From an uncultured Flavobacteriaceae bacterium (GTDB lineage Bacteria > Bacteroidota > Bacteroidia > Flavobacteriales > Flavobacteriaceae), in assembly GCA_937959395.1 (NCBI GenBank), contig CALGLR010000018.1, positions 1 through 49,112 on the forward strand: a DNA stretch of 49,112 nucleotides. Reading direction: 5' to 3'. The first letter of the stretch is position 1. Every line of letters begins with the position of its first letter. The position numbers and the translations under genes are program-made. A model generated the notes under the pieces. The model saw nothing but the letters and a program-made list of their open reading frames with translations, searched no databases and was not told the origin of the DNA. This document shows, piece by piece, positions 1-9,184 of this stretch.

Positions 1-80
1 TGTTTGGTTAAATCAAAATGGCTAACCAATACTTCGGGAAGTAATAAATTAGCTGCTAAAAATAAAGCGTCTGAGGACAT
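1..80 (-). CDS. Transposase N-terminal region, partial (ISAon1-like)
   Basis: This is the first 26 codons of the IS-encoded protein, running off the left edge of the window. It starts MSSDALFLAANLLLPEVLVS and is identical in protein to the copy starting at 48916; the single base difference is synonymous (GTT for GTA, Val). The family call comes from the longer right-hand copy. The start is the ATG whose complement is at 78-80. Confidence 0.7.
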   Translation of the reverse strand, partial: MSSDALFLAANLLLPEVLVSHFDLTK

Positions 81-141
81 AGAATTTTTTATAGCAAAGT
101 TCTTCCATTTTTAGTTACTCCACAACTTTTTGTCTTGATCC
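1..141 (-). mobile_element. Left-hand IS fragment (ISAon1-like), terminal 141 bp
   Basis: These bases are the reverse complement of 48855-48995, with one difference (position 24 against 48972), so two copies of one insertion sequence bound the window in opposite orientation. The similarity stops sharply at 141/142, which I take as the element end; on the minus strand it begins GGATCAAGAC. About 60 bp of leader separates this end from the transposase start codon at 80. The rest of the element lies outside the window. The bases beyond the two ends differ between copies, so these are independent insertion sites. Confidence 0.85.
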
Positions 142-462
142 CAAATTCTTGGTTGTTAGATCTAGTGAATACAGATGAAATAAATTTACAAACAAATCCA
201 AGTCTTAATTCTTGGTGTATCGCAGAAGTTTACGATCATATTATAAGAGTAGCAAGAAGCTACCAAATACCAAACCTTAAGAAATGTTTATCTGGTGAAT
301 TAACAAGACGAAAAAGAAAAAACACCTATGGTTTAGCTATCTTTAATCTGGGGATAAGAAGGCAAATACCTATTAAAATGGAAAAATTTCCATCCAATCT
401 CGCCTAAAAAAATCACTTACCATAACCAATACAAATCCCCTCTTCAGTTTGAATTTAATTAG
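142..462 (+). pseudogene. DinB-like protein remnant, truncated by IS insertion
   Basis: An open frame enters from the IS end and reads NSWLLDLVNTDE and then NSWCIAEVYDHII, which resembles the W-S-x-x-E-x-x-x-H motif region of DinB-superfamily proteins (metal-dependent four-helix bundles, often thiol transferase-like). The 5' end is missing because the IS boundary lies at 141. The frame stops at 407. The next frame over continues with HPISPKKITYHNQYKSPLQ up to a TAG at 460-462, which suits the expected continuation, so a frameshift in the A/T run near 383-390 is likely. The family call rests on the motif alone and could be wrong; that the gene is broken is clearer. Confidence 0.45.
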
Positions 463-503
463 TTAACTTTAAAAATTAGAAACTCCAAAAAACTATTAGT
501 CTA

Positions 504-2138
504 ATGGGTAGCAAATCATTTTTTCAAAATTTCATACTAACTTTTATTTTCGTCCTAATTACGCTTCCTGTCCTTGCTCAAGTTAACCCATCTCAATCCA
601 TTCCAAATAAAATATCTTCAATTACGGTTTTCTTGAATAATGCTGAAATTTATAGAAAAGGAAAAATTACAATATCAAATGGTAAATCGGAGATATTATT
701 CGAAAATATTTCTTCAAGGATAATGGATAAAGGAATTAAAGTAAATGCATCGAATGGTGTAAAGATATACGCTATTTCAATAGATAGAAAGATAAAAAGT
801 TTTGAAAAAAATGAAGCTTATAAAAGAATTATTGATTCAATTAAAGTTATTGGTAATCAAGAAGAGTTATTCTTATCCAATTTAGAAATTCTCAATAAAC
901 GAATGCTTTTCTTGGAATCAAACATGAAAATAAATAACAGTTCTTCAGTTACATTTTCAAAAATTGATGAAGCTGAAAAATATTTCTCAAAGAAGATTCG
1001 AGAAATTCAAAATAAAATTACTATCGAAAAAAACAAACTAAAAACGATTAATGAAAACAAAAAAATATCAATAAATAAAGCAGATAGTCTTAAACAAAGA
1101 ATACAAAAATCAAATACTACTTTAAGAATCATTCTAGATAGTAAAATTACGACTGAATGTGAAATAAGCTTAAAATACCTTGTAACAAATGCTATTTGGA
1201 AACCAGTATACTCAATGAGAGCAAATAAAGATAATTCTAATATTGATATTGAATATCAAGCTCAAATATATAATGACACAGGAATTGATTGGTATAACAT
1301 TCCTATGACTTTAGCAATTCTAGATTCTTCAAATGATATTGACATGCCAGAGCTAGATGTCTGGTCACTAGAAAATAGTGAAAATCAATACTCGAAACGA
1401 AGATACTCTTCATCTAATACTGGACGTAATAATGATAAAAAAAAACCTGAAAACGATACTAGTTCGCTAGAGTTTAATGAGTTAGGAATCGATGATTTAA
1501 GTACTCGGTTTGAATTAGAGAATTTACATAAAATACCATCTGACGCGACTCCACATTTAATAGATGTCACCTCGTTTCAAAAGAAAGTAGAATTTTATAA
1601 TTTATCTATTCCAAAAATTAAAAATGGTGGATATTTAGTTGCTAGAATAAATGATTGGCAAAGCTTAGGATTAATTGATGGAACCGCAAGTTTATATTAT
1701 AATAACACATATCAAGGTTTTTCTAACCTTAAAACTCAACAAGTAAGTGATACTCTTGATATATCGCTAGGAAAAGAAAATTCCTTTTCTATATCTAGAA
1801 AAAAAGTAAGCAGTAGAAGTAGAAAAAATTTAATCGGGTTTAGTATAACAGAAAATATGACTTTTGAAATCATTGTAAGAAATAATAAAAATGAAGCTAC
1901 TGAAATTGAAATCAAGGATCAAATTCCTGTTTCGAACAGTAAAGATGTAGAAGTAAAGTCCATAAATTTAAGTAACGGCAAACTGGACCCCCTTAATGGC
2001 GAAGTTTCATGGAATATAAAACTAGCACCTAATGAATCGAAGAAAATAATATTAAGGTTTAGCATCAAATATCCTAAAAGCAAAAAAAATCAAATTTTCT
2101 ACAATAGAAAAAAAATTATGTCTCCAAGGTTTTTCTAG
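504..2138 (+). CDS. MuiA-like protein (DUF4140/DUF4139)
   Basis: The 544-residue exported protein has a signal peptide (hydrophobic residues about 8-25, cleavage near VLAQ). A DUF4140-like segment follows (about 37-135, including ITVFLNNAEIYRKGK), then a Lys/Glu-rich coiled coil (about 140-205) and a DUF4139-like beta domain to the end. This architecture is named after the mucoidy inhibitor MuiA; in Bacteroidota the biochemical role is not known. Family members are usually somewhat longer and often carry an inserted carboxypeptidase-regulatory-like domain, which I do not see here. The normal C-terminal signature (KKIILRFSIKYPKSKK) is followed by about 14 extra basic residues after an A-rich stretch, so a small 3' frameshift is possible. 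Confidence 0.75.
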   Translation: MGSKSFFQNFILTFIFVLITLPVLAQVNPSQSIPNKISSITVFLNNAEIYRKGKITISNGKSEILFENISSRIMDKGIKVNASNGVKIYAISIDRKIKSFEKNEAYKRIIDSIKVIGNQEELFLSNLEILNKRMLFLESNMKINNSSSVTFSKIDEAEKYFSKKIREIQNKITIEKNKLKTINENKKISINKADSLKQRIQKSNTTLRIILDSKITTECEISLKYLVTNAIWKPVYSMRANKDNSNIDIEYQAQIYNDTGIDWYNIPMTLAILDSSNDIDMPELDVWSLENSENQYSKRRYSSSNTGRNNDKKKPENDTSSLEFNELGIDDLSTRFELENLHKIPSDATPHLIDVTSFQKKVEFYNLSIPKIKNGGYLVARINDWQSLGLIDGTASLYYNNTYQGFSNLKTQQVSDTLDISLGKENSFSISRKKVSSRSRKNLIGFSITENMTFEIIVRNNKNEATEIEIKDQIPVSNSKDVEVKSINLSNGKLDPLNGEVSWNIKLAPNESKKIILRFSIKYPKSKKNQIFYNRKKIMSPRFF

Positions 2139-2174
2139 TAAACAATTGAAAACACTATATATCCCTACTAAAAA

Positions 2175-2723
2175 ATGAATAACATCGAAATACTAACAAA
2201 AAGAACACGAATAAGATTGATTCATTTCTCTGATTTAGATGCAATCCATAATCTCCATTTGTTACCAGAAACCGATGAGTTTAATACTTTGGGGATTCCA
2301 AAAAACAGTGAAGAAACTAAATCTATAATTGAACTTTGGATTAAAGAAAACAACTTACTCGAAATTACAAATTACACATTTGCAATTGAAAATAAATCAG
2401 ATAAAACATTCATAGGTTTATTTGGCTTTAAACTATGGAATAAAAAACACCGAAGAGGTGAAGTTTGGTATAAAATACATTCAAAACACTGGAATAAAGG
2501 ATTTGCAACAGAAGCTTTAGTCGAAATGATAAATTTTGGGTTTAATAAATTAAACCTACATAGAATTCAAGCAGGATGTGCCGTAGATAATATTGGATCA
2601 ATCAAAGTTATCGAAAAAGCAGGCATGATACGAGAAGGAAGAGGAAGGCAAATACTACCTTTAAAATCTGGCTGGTCTGATAATTTTGAATACGCCATCT
2701 TAGAAACCGATAAACGAGACTAA
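2175..2723 (+). CDS. GNAT family N-acetyltransferase (RimJ/RimL-like)
   Basis: The 182-residue protein begins ILTKRTRIRLIHFSDLDAIH, the usual start of RimJ/RimL-type acetyltransferases (Acetyltransf_3). The acetyl-CoA loop is visible as HWNKGFATEAL (about 111-121), followed by the strand-helix segment NLHRIQAGCAVDNIGSIKVI and KAGMIREGRGR. Such enzymes transfer an acetyl group from acetyl-CoA to an amine, often a protein N-terminus or a small molecule; the substrate here cannot be read from sequence. It lies 36 bp after the MuiA-like gene on the same strand and may be co-transcribed with it. Confidence 0.85.
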   Translation: MNNIEILTKRTRIRLIHFSDLDAIHNLHLLPETDEFNTLGIPKNSEETKSIIELWIKENNLLEITNYTFAIENKSDKTFIGLFGFKLWNKKHRRGEVWYKIHSKHWNKGFATEALVEMINFGFNKLNLHRIQAGCAVDNIGSIKVIEKAGMIREGRGRQILPLKSGWSDNFEYAILETDKRD

Positions 2724-2781
2724 TACTTCGGTTTCAAACTTCGAAGCGCATAAATCTAGTAACCTCAGTTCGATATAAAGA

Positions 2782-2960
2782 TATTAGTGATCAAAAACCG
2801 TCAGTTCGAGTGGTTTTTTGGAACAAAGTGGAAAAAAATAGTATCGAGAATAGGTTTTTGATACGAAAATCACTGTTCTCGATACACTTCTCCTAATGTC
2901 GAAGCACTCGAACTGACGTGATTTTCTTAAGTCGAACCCACGTTAGTAATCAAAAATCGT
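2782..2960. repeat. Intergenic palindromic repeat element
   Basis: The gap between the GNAT gene and hflX (convergent) holds nested inverted repeats. CGTCAGTTCGAGTG at 2799-2812 pairs perfectly with 2905-2918, and inside it GTATCGAGAA at 2841-2850 pairs perfectly with 2876-2885. The outer edges carry a near direct repeat (ATTAGTGATCAAAAACCG at 2783-2800; GTTAGTAATCAAAAATCG at 2943-2960). I recognise the style as a dispersed intergenic hairpin common in flavobacterial genomes. It may also terminate transcription from both sides. Confidence 0.7.
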
Positions 2961-2994
2961 TTACCGATAGTTATCAGGATCAATAGTTAATCGT

Positions 2995-4200
2995 TTACTC
3001 CTCATAATCTGGATACAGAAAATGATTATACGGGAAACGCGTTACATGAATTTCTCGAACCTCATCGTAAATTCGTTTCTTAAAATCTTCTAAATTTTCT
3101 TTATTCAATGCCGAAATGAATAAAGCATTCTTACCTACTTTATTCATCCAAGTACTCTTCCATTCATCTAGGCTGTAATGCTCTTTCGTTCGTTCTGCAA
3201 TTAAATCGGTTTCATCGAAAGGTTCTGCCTCATAGGCATCTATTTTATTAAACACCATAATAATAGGTTTATTCGAGCTTTCAATCTCACCAAGAATCTT
3301 ATCTACAGAATCTATATGGTCTTCAAAATTAGGATGAGAAATATCTACAACATGCAATAACAAATCGGCCTCACGAACCTCATCTAATGTACTTTTAAAA
3401 CTATCAACCAATTGGGTAGGCAATTTTCTTATAAACCCAACAGTATCAGACAATAAAAAGGGTAGATTTTGAATGACCACTTTACGAACCGTAGTATCTA
3501 ATGTAGCAAACAGTTTGTTTTCTGCAAAAACCTTGCTTTTACTCACTACATTCATTAATGTAGATTTTCCAACATTTGTATAACCTACAAGCGCAACTCT
3601 AACCATTTTACCTCGGTTTCCGCGCTGTACACCCATTTGTTTGTCTATAACCTTTATTTTGGCTTTTAATAAAGATATACGATCTCTTACGATACGCCTA
3701 TCTGTTTCAATTTCTGTTTCACCAGGACCACGCATTCCAATACCACCTTTTTGGCGTTCAAGGTGTGTCCACATTCCTCTTAACCTTGGAAGTAAATACT
3801 GGCATTGGGCTAACTCTACTTGTGTTCTAGCATAACTCGTTTGCGCCCGTTGCGCAAAAATATCTAAGATAAGATTGGTTCGGTCTAAAACTTTACAATT
3901 TAATATAAGACTAATGTTTCGTTCTTGAGCAGACGATAATTCATCGTCAAAAATAGCCGTACCAATATCATTATCTTCAATGAATTGCCTTACATCTTCT
4001 ATCTTACCTGTTCCAATAAATGTTTTAGGGTTAGGCATTTCCATTTTTTGAGTAAATCGTTTAATAACCTCACCTCCTGCAGTGAAAGTTAAAAACGCTA
4101 ACTCATCTAAATATTCTTTAGATTTTACTTCGTTTTGTTCTTTAGTGATCACCCCTATTAAAACAGCACGTTCAAGTACAATATCTTTCTTATCTAACAT
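2995..4200 (-). CDS. hflX: GTPase HflX
   Basis: HflX is a ribosome-associated GTPase that splits stalled or stressed 70S ribosomes. The 401-residue protein has the N-terminal HflX domain with the conserved FIGTGKIEDV and FDDELSSAQERN segments, the Gly-rich linker GGIGMRGPGETEIETDRR (about 168-186), and the G domain. Visible G motifs are G1 GYTNVGKST (about 206-214), G3 DTVGF and G4 NKID; G5 is near FISALN. The C-terminus is short. Length is normal. The gene is transcribed away from the endonuclease-family gene at 4316, with 115 bp between the starts, so promoters for both should lie there. Confidence 0.95.
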   Translation of the reverse strand: MLDKKDIVLERAVLIGVITKEQNEVKSKEYLDELAFLTFTAGGEVIKRFTQKMEMPNPKTFIGTGKIEDVRQFIEDNDIGTAIFDDELSSAQERNISLILNCKVLDRTNLILDIFAQRAQTSYARTQVELAQCQYLLPRLRGMWTHLERQKGGIGMRGPGETEIETDRRIVRDRISLLKAKIKVIDKQMGVQRGNRGKMVRVALVGYTNVGKSTLMNVVSKSKVFAENKLFATLDTTVRKVVIQNLPFLLSDTVGFIRKLPTQLVDSFKSTLDEVREADLLLHVVDISHPNFEDHIDSVDKILGEIESSNKPIIMVFNKIDAYEAEPFDETDLIAERTKEHYSLDEWKSTWMNKVGKNALFISALNKENLEDFKKRIYDEVREIHVTRFPYNHFLYPDYEE

Positions 4201-4315
4201 ATTTTTTATTAAAGGATCAAAGTTACAAAATGGAATCGATTATAAATGCACACCTATTGAGTACTATTCCTTATTTTTACTCTAATTATTACTATTAATT
4301 TTACGCTTTACACTC

Positions 4316-5272
4316 TTGGAAACTAAAACTACTACATTTTACACACTCGCTTTCTATAATATTGAAAACTTATTCGACATTTATGATGATGAGTTAACTA
4401 GAGATGATGATTTTTTGCCAAATGCTGAAAAACGTTGGACTATAAAACGCTATAAAAATAAATTAAGAAAATTAGGTTTCGTTATTTCTGAAATTGGAAA
4501 AAAACAAAGTAATACGCACCCAGCAATTGTAGGCCTTGCAGAAGTAGAAAATGCAGAGGTTATAAAAGATCTTATTAGCTCAAAGCACTTAGCTGAAATC
4601 GATTATGGCTTTGTACATTACGATTCACCAGACGAACGAGGTATTGATGTTGCTCTATTATACGATAAGAATCGCTTTAAAGTAGCACATTCTAAAAACT
4701 ATTCTATCGAACTTTTTAATGAAAAAGAAGAAACAGATTATACTCGCGATATTTTATTGGTTAGCGGCTTATTTGAAGGGCTTGAGTTGCATATAATTGT
4801 TAACCACTGGCCATCTAGACGAAATGGAAGTGGAGAAACCGATCATAAACGCATGACGGCTTCAAAAAAAGTAGTAGAAATTATATCTAATATTAAAAAG
4901 AAAAATGCTGAAGCTAAAGTTATAGTCATGGGAGATTTTAATGACGACCCCACTAATGAAAGCGTTGAGCATTTGGTAAAAAGTCATGGTTTATTTAATC
5001 CCATGGAAACTCTTATTTCTAATGATAGAGGAACGACAAGCTATAATAAAGAATGGAATCTTTTTGATCAGTTTATGTTTACGCATAACCTTTTTGAGCG
5101 CAAAAAAGGCAATTTACGGTATGTAGACGCTAATATCTTTGATGAAGATTTTTTAAAATTATATGACGGAAAATATAAAGGAACCCCTTATAGAACCTAC
5201 GTTGGCAAGCGTTATAAAGGAGGATATAGCGATCATTTTCCTGTATATTTAACTTTAAAAATAAAACGTTAA
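4316..5272 (+). CDS. Endonuclease/exonuclease/phosphatase family protein
   Basis: The 318-residue protein has the full set of DNase I-like (EEP superfamily) motifs in order: AFYNIENLFD with the metal-site Asn, VGLAEVEN with the catalytic Glu, NHWPSRRNG with His, MGDFNDDP with Asp and Asn, and the terminal GYSDHFPV with the Asp-His pair. Members cleave phosphodiester bonds in nucleic acids or phosphoinositides; the substrate is unknown here. There is no signal peptide, so it is probably cytoplasmic. The start is TTG at 4316, because the N-terminus METKTTTFYTLAFYNIENL is the right length and no in-frame ATG precedes the first motif. Confidence 0.88.
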   Translation: METKTTTFYTLAFYNIENLFDIYDDELTRDDDFLPNAEKRWTIKRYKNKLRKLGFVISEIGKKQSNTHPAIVGLAEVENAEVIKDLISSKHLAEIDYGFVHYDSPDERGIDVALLYDKNRFKVAHSKNYSIELFNEKEETDYTRDILLVSGLFEGLELHIIVNHWPSRRNGSGETDHKRMTASKKVVEIISNIKKKNAEAKVIVMGDFNDDPTNESVEHLVKSHGLFNPMETLISNDRGTTSYNKEWNLFDQFMFTHNLFERKKGNLRYVDANIFDEDFLKLYDGKYKGTPYRTYVGKRYKGGYSDHFPVYLTLKIKR

Positions 5273-5371
5273 CTTTAGATCCTCGCTTTTATTAAAGCAA
5301 CTTAATGATTAATAATCATTTACTCGCAAAAAAACCCTTTTCTAAAAATTAAAACCTAAACTAAATTAACT

Positions 5372-5402
5372 AACGACATTTTCTATAAACGTGTCGTTTT
5401 GA
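5372..5402 (+). terminator. Possible terminator after the EEP gene
   Basis: AACGACA (5372-5378) pairs with TGTCGTT (5392-5398) and is followed by a short run of T. The stem has only 7 bp, so this is a weak call. It sits about 100 bp after the stop of the nuclease gene and just before the CAP lipoprotein start. Confidence 0.4.
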
Positions 5403-5428
5403 TTGTTCAATTATATTACAGTATAGCT

Positions 5429-5941
5429 ATGAAAATTTTAAAAAGAAGTGTGTTCGCAATCCTCTTACTTACCCTTGTCGCATCTTGTGCAAAAGACCCA
5501 ATAAGTGTTCCAATACCTACAGAAGCCGAATATTTTAATTTAGACAGTATTCCAAATCTTGCCATTGATTATAATTTAGCCGATGACTTAGTTGCAGCAA
5601 TTAATAATTATAGAATTGGTATAAACATTGAACCTTTAGAATCTAGTGTAGATCTTGCCAATGAATTAGCTTTAAATCATGCCGTATATATGCGACAAAA
5701 TGCTGTAACGAACCATAAATACTTTTTTACGAGATCTCATATATTAAGAGAAAATGGAGCTATTAATGTTGCTGAAACGGTAGCTTATGGTTATACTTCT
5801 GCAGAATCTGTAGTAAATGCTTGGTTAAAAAGTGTTGGACATAGAAAAGTGCTAGAAGGCGATTTTAATAGGGTTGGCATAGGTGTTGTGAAAGACTCTA
5901 AACGAAAAAACTACTTCACCGTTTTATTATTCAAAATATAA
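5429..5941 (+). CDS. CAP domain lipoprotein
   Basis: The 170-residue protein has a lipoprotein signal peptide (basic start, then LLLTLVASC with the lipobox Cys) and a CAP/SCP domain from about residue 50. Family residues seen are the His of ALNHAVYM, the Glu of VAETVAYG, and the His of SVGHRKVLEGDFNRVGIG, which form the CAP cavity. CAP proteins are secreted or surface proteins; some bind lipids, and the bacterial ones are mostly uncharacterised. I choose ATG at 5429 over an upstream in-frame TTG at 5399, because the latter would put ten residues before the signal peptide. Confidence 0.85.
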   Translation: MKILKRSVFAILLLTLVASCAKDPISVPIPTEAEYFNLDSIPNLAIDYNLADDLVAAINNYRIGINIEPLESSVDLANELALNHAVYMRQNAVTNHKYFFTRSHILRENGAINVAETVAYGYTSAESVVNAWLKSVGHRKVLEGDFNRVGIGVVKDSKRKNYFTVLLFKI

Positions 5942-6007
5942 TTTTCGCTTATTAATTAGAAATTTTGTAATATTATGTAAAATTTATTCAAAACACACCT
6001 ACTGTAA

Positions 6008-9000
6008 GTGACAAACCCAAATCGTAGAACAGATATTTTGAAACAGATACTACTTTTTACATGCCTATTGTTTTTTTGCAAGCTTACTTCGCAAAATTAT
6101 GATATAAGTACAATAACTGTTAACAATAATAATAACAGTGCTTCATCTGCAAAAAAACTATACATAGATGATGATGGTTTCTTATGGTATTCTACCTACA
6201 ATGGAGTCGTTAAAGAAATGGGAGGAGGTAATTCGCATTTATATAAATATGCATCTCCAAAAAACAAAGATATTTATACATTCGATCTTCTTAAAAGCTC
6301 AAAAAATAAACTGTGGTCTTCAACTGGTGAAGGCATTAATATTATTGATTTAGACACTGGTGAATCCGTTTGGATGACAATTAAATATCCGGAAACAAAC
6401 CTAACAGTAAACTTTACATCAATAAAAGAAGACAAACAAGGAAATATATGGTTGTCTACCGATAAAAACTACCTTTACTGTTATACTAACAAAAATGAAT
6501 TAACGTGGTCTAAATTGCTTAAAAGCGATTATAAGGCTAAAAATAATGCCTATTTCGGAGCACCTTCAAAAATTGAAACCATTCTTAAAGATGGTTCTTT
6601 AATCCTTAATCAAGAAAATAAATGGTTTCGTATTAAAGGAGGGTTAAGCTATCTCATTTTTGATGACTCCAATCTATTTACTCCCACTAACAAAACATCT
6701 ACTTTATTAATAGACAACGATTCTTTTTTTCCTTCAGGATCTTCTGGGAATTACATTCATAATAATATTATTTATCAATATAAATACATTAAAGAAATAG
6801 ATAAACAAATAGCGCAAGTCCCATATAAAAACACGCAGTTTATTAAAGACAATCAAAATTTTTATAAGAAGATTAATCTTATTGCTATCGATAACACTAA
6901 ATTAATAGCTTTAAAACTTAACAAAAATGAAGACAATACCTTTAGTCTTAATAATGAAGAAGTTTTTACTCTAAATAACAAAATAACAAATGCTACGTAT
7001 GATAAATTGGGTTATCTATTATTACATACCGAAGCTGGAATAACTAAGATTAGATACAATAATATAGGCTTTAAAAAATATCTTAGCGGTAAAAATATTA
7101 GCTGTCGTGGTTTCTCAGAAGACTCTAAAGGGAATCTATATGTCTTCACCTATAACGGTATCTTTAAACTTGATAAAGAAGATGACCTTTTTAAAGAAAT
7201 AGAAAGCATAAAGGATATTAAAACTTATAATTTCATTTCTACCAATTCTTATAATTTTTACAAAGAGAATGATCTTACGTTTTGGTTTTATGGGTTTCAT
7301 GAATCGCTTATAAAATATAATGCACAGGAAGGCACATTCGAAACGTATAAATTTCCAGCTAATAAATTACTTATTACAGATGCCGAAAGAGTAAGTGGAT
7401 CTAAGTTAATGCTTGCTACGAATATAGGCTTGTACAGTTTTGATCTTAAAACGAAAGTATTTAAAAACGAAAGTAAACTTAATAAAAACATCAATCTAGA
7501 CAGTATTAATGTTGTAGACCTTAAACTAAATAAACGAAAAAGTACATTATGGGTCGCGACTAAGAGCAAAGAACATGCACTGGTAAAGATTGATTATGCA
7601 ACTAATATTATTTCTTCTTTTGGCCCAGACAAAAAAGGGATGCCAATAATTAATAATAAAATTACTACAATTTATGAAGATCAAAAAAGTAATTTGTGGC
7701 TAGGCACACTAAATGGCTTACAAAAAATTAATCCTGTTAATTACATTTCTAAAAAGTTTACAATTTTAGAAGGGTTAACAAACGATAATATTTCAGGTAT
7801 TTTAGAAGATGATAATTATTTATGGGTAAGCACATTTAATGGTTTAATTAAACTAAATAAAAAAACTGAAAATCTTGAAACTTTTTATAAAGAAGATGGT
7901 ATTCCAAACAATGAGTTTAACCGTAAATCTTTCATAAAAACTAATAATGGAAAACTCTATTTTGGTGGGTTAGACGGTATTGTAAGTTTTGACCCAAAAG
8001 TAATTTCTAAAAATGATCGAAATCATAGAATATTCCTTAGCGAATACCAGAAATATGATAAAAATGATCAAGCAACCAAAGCATTTTATAACTTTAATGA
8101 ATCCATTTCAAAATTTAACATTCCATATCAACAAAATTATCTAACTCTTAAATTTGCCATTAACGATATTCTTGATCCCGACAAAAACATCTATCAATAT
8201 AGAATTATTGAATTATCTAAAGATTGGATTAATCTTGGAAATCATAATATGCTTCAAATTCAAGGCTTAAAAGCTGGCAAGTACAATTTAGAAGTTCGCG
8301 GCTTTTCTTCGAATGGTAATCAAACCAACATTCTAAGATACAATATCAATGTAAATCAGGTTTTTTATAAAAAAGCATGGTTTATAGTACTTCTTATTTT
8401 AGCGCTTCTTGGCTTTTTAATGATTAGAAACAAAATTGAAGAAGCTCGTATTGTTAAAGTATATAAACGAAAAATAAAAATTCATCAATTACAATATAAT
8501 GCGATGAATGCTCAAAAAAACCCTCGATTTATTTATGATACGTTAGCAAGTTTACAAGAAGTAATGATTAAAAGAGGAGAGCATGAAGCTTCCAAATATT
8601 TTAATATTTTTTCTAATTTTTTAGGAACAAAAATAGACATGAATAACTCTGAACGTATCTTAATAAAAGATGAAATTGAGTATTTAAAATCCTATGTAAG
8701 ACTTGAAAATTTAAAATTAGACAACCGCATGGAAATTAAATTTGAAGTTGATGAAAGTATAAAAACGAATAAAAGCACTATTCCTTGTATGTTATTTCAA
8801 CCTATCATAAAAGATGCCTTAGTTAATGGAATTATTCCAAAAAAGTATGACTTAAAGCTTAATATTAATTTTAAATTAGAGAACAATAATCTTATTGGAG
8901 AAGTTATAGATAACGGTATCCCTAGAGTAACTGATAAGAAGCGAAAAAGAAAAAAGAAACCGCAATCTTTGGCGACTAAAATTATGGAAGAACGTATTAA

Positions 9001-9184
9001 ACTTGGTAATTCTTTATTAACTGAAAAAATAAAATATACTATTGTAGATATAAAAAGTGAAGGGGAACACTTAGGAACAAAATCGACCTTAATCGTCCCA
9101 TTAAACAATATTATTGACCCTAAAAAGAATGAAAATTTAGAAGAAGTTGATGGTGAAGAAGAATTTAATAATGATGATGATTAA
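6008..9184 (+). CDS. Two-component propeller sensor with degenerate LytS-type kinase core
   Basis: The 1058-residue protein has a signal peptide, two sets of propeller blades (repeated WLSTDKN, LWVATKS, LWLGTLNGL and LWVSTFNGL motifs, about 50-690), a Y_Y_Y-like domain (about 700-785), a membrane helix (about 791-808) and a His_kinase (PF06580)-like plus ATPase-like tail. The tail aligns with the kinase encoded at 30195-31550 but lacks key residues. The phospho-acceptor motif NPHF is NPRF here (Arg840), the N-box reads QPIIKDALVNG instead of the usual QPxxENAxxHG, and the G-box is DNGIP. It is probably a pseudokinase that signals by binding. No response regulator is adjacent. The start is GTG 6008; TTG 6038 would give a more standard signal peptide. 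Its stop overlaps the convergent glpKD stop by 4 bp. Confidence 0.85.
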   Translation: MTNPNRRTDILKQILLFTCLLFFCKLTSQNYDISTITVNNNNNSASSAKKLYIDDDGFLWYSTYNGVVKEMGGGNSHLYKYASPKNKDIYTFDLLKSSKNKLWSSTGEGINIIDLDTGESVWMTIKYPETNLTVNFTSIKEDKQGNIWLSTDKNYLYCYTNKNELTWSKLLKSDYKAKNNAYFGAPSKIETILKDGSLILNQENKWFRIKGGLSYLIFDDSNLFTPTNKTSTLLIDNDSFFPSGSSGNYIHNNIIYQYKYIKEIDKQIAQVPYKNTQFIKDNQNFYKKINLIAIDNTKLIALKLNKNEDNTFSLNNEEVFTLNNKITNATYDKLGYLLLHTEAGITKIRYNNIGFKKYLSGKNISCRGFSEDSKGNLYVFTYNGIFKLDKEDDLFKEIESIKDIKTYNFISTNSYNFYKENDLTFWFYGFHESLIKYNAQEGTFETYKFPANKLLITDAERVSGSKLMLATNIGLYSFDLKTKVFKNESKLNKNINLDSINVVDLKLNKRKSTLWVATKSKEHALVKIDYATNIISSFGPDKKGMPIINNKITTIYEDQKSNLWLGTLNGLQKINPVNYISKKFTILEGLTNDNISGILEDDNYLWVSTFNGLIKLNKKTENLETFYKEDGIPNNEFNRKSFIKTNNGKLYFGGLDGIVSFDPKVISKNDRNHRIFLSEYQKYDKNDQATKAFYNFNESISKFNIPYQQNYLTLKFAINDILDPDKNIYQYRIIELSKDWINLGNHNMLQIQGLKAGKYNLEVRGFSSNGNQTNILRYNINVNQVFYKKAWFIVLLILALLGFLMIRNKIEEARIVKVYKRKIKIHQLQYNAMNAQKNPRFIYDTLASLQEVMIKRGEHEASKYFNIFSNFLGTKIDMNNSERILIKDEIEYLKSYVRLENLKLDNRMEIKFEVDESIKTNKSTIPCMLFQPIIKDALVNGIIPKKYDLKLNINFKLENNNLIGEVIDNGIPRVTDKKRKRKKKPQSLATKIMEERIKLGNSLLTEKIKYTIVDIKSEGEHLGTKSTLIVPLNNIIDPKKNENLEEVDGEEEFNNDDD

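Noticed and set aside
2799-2918. CRISPR-like repeats
   Set aside because: The repeats are inverted and few, with no regular spacers and no cas genes in the window.
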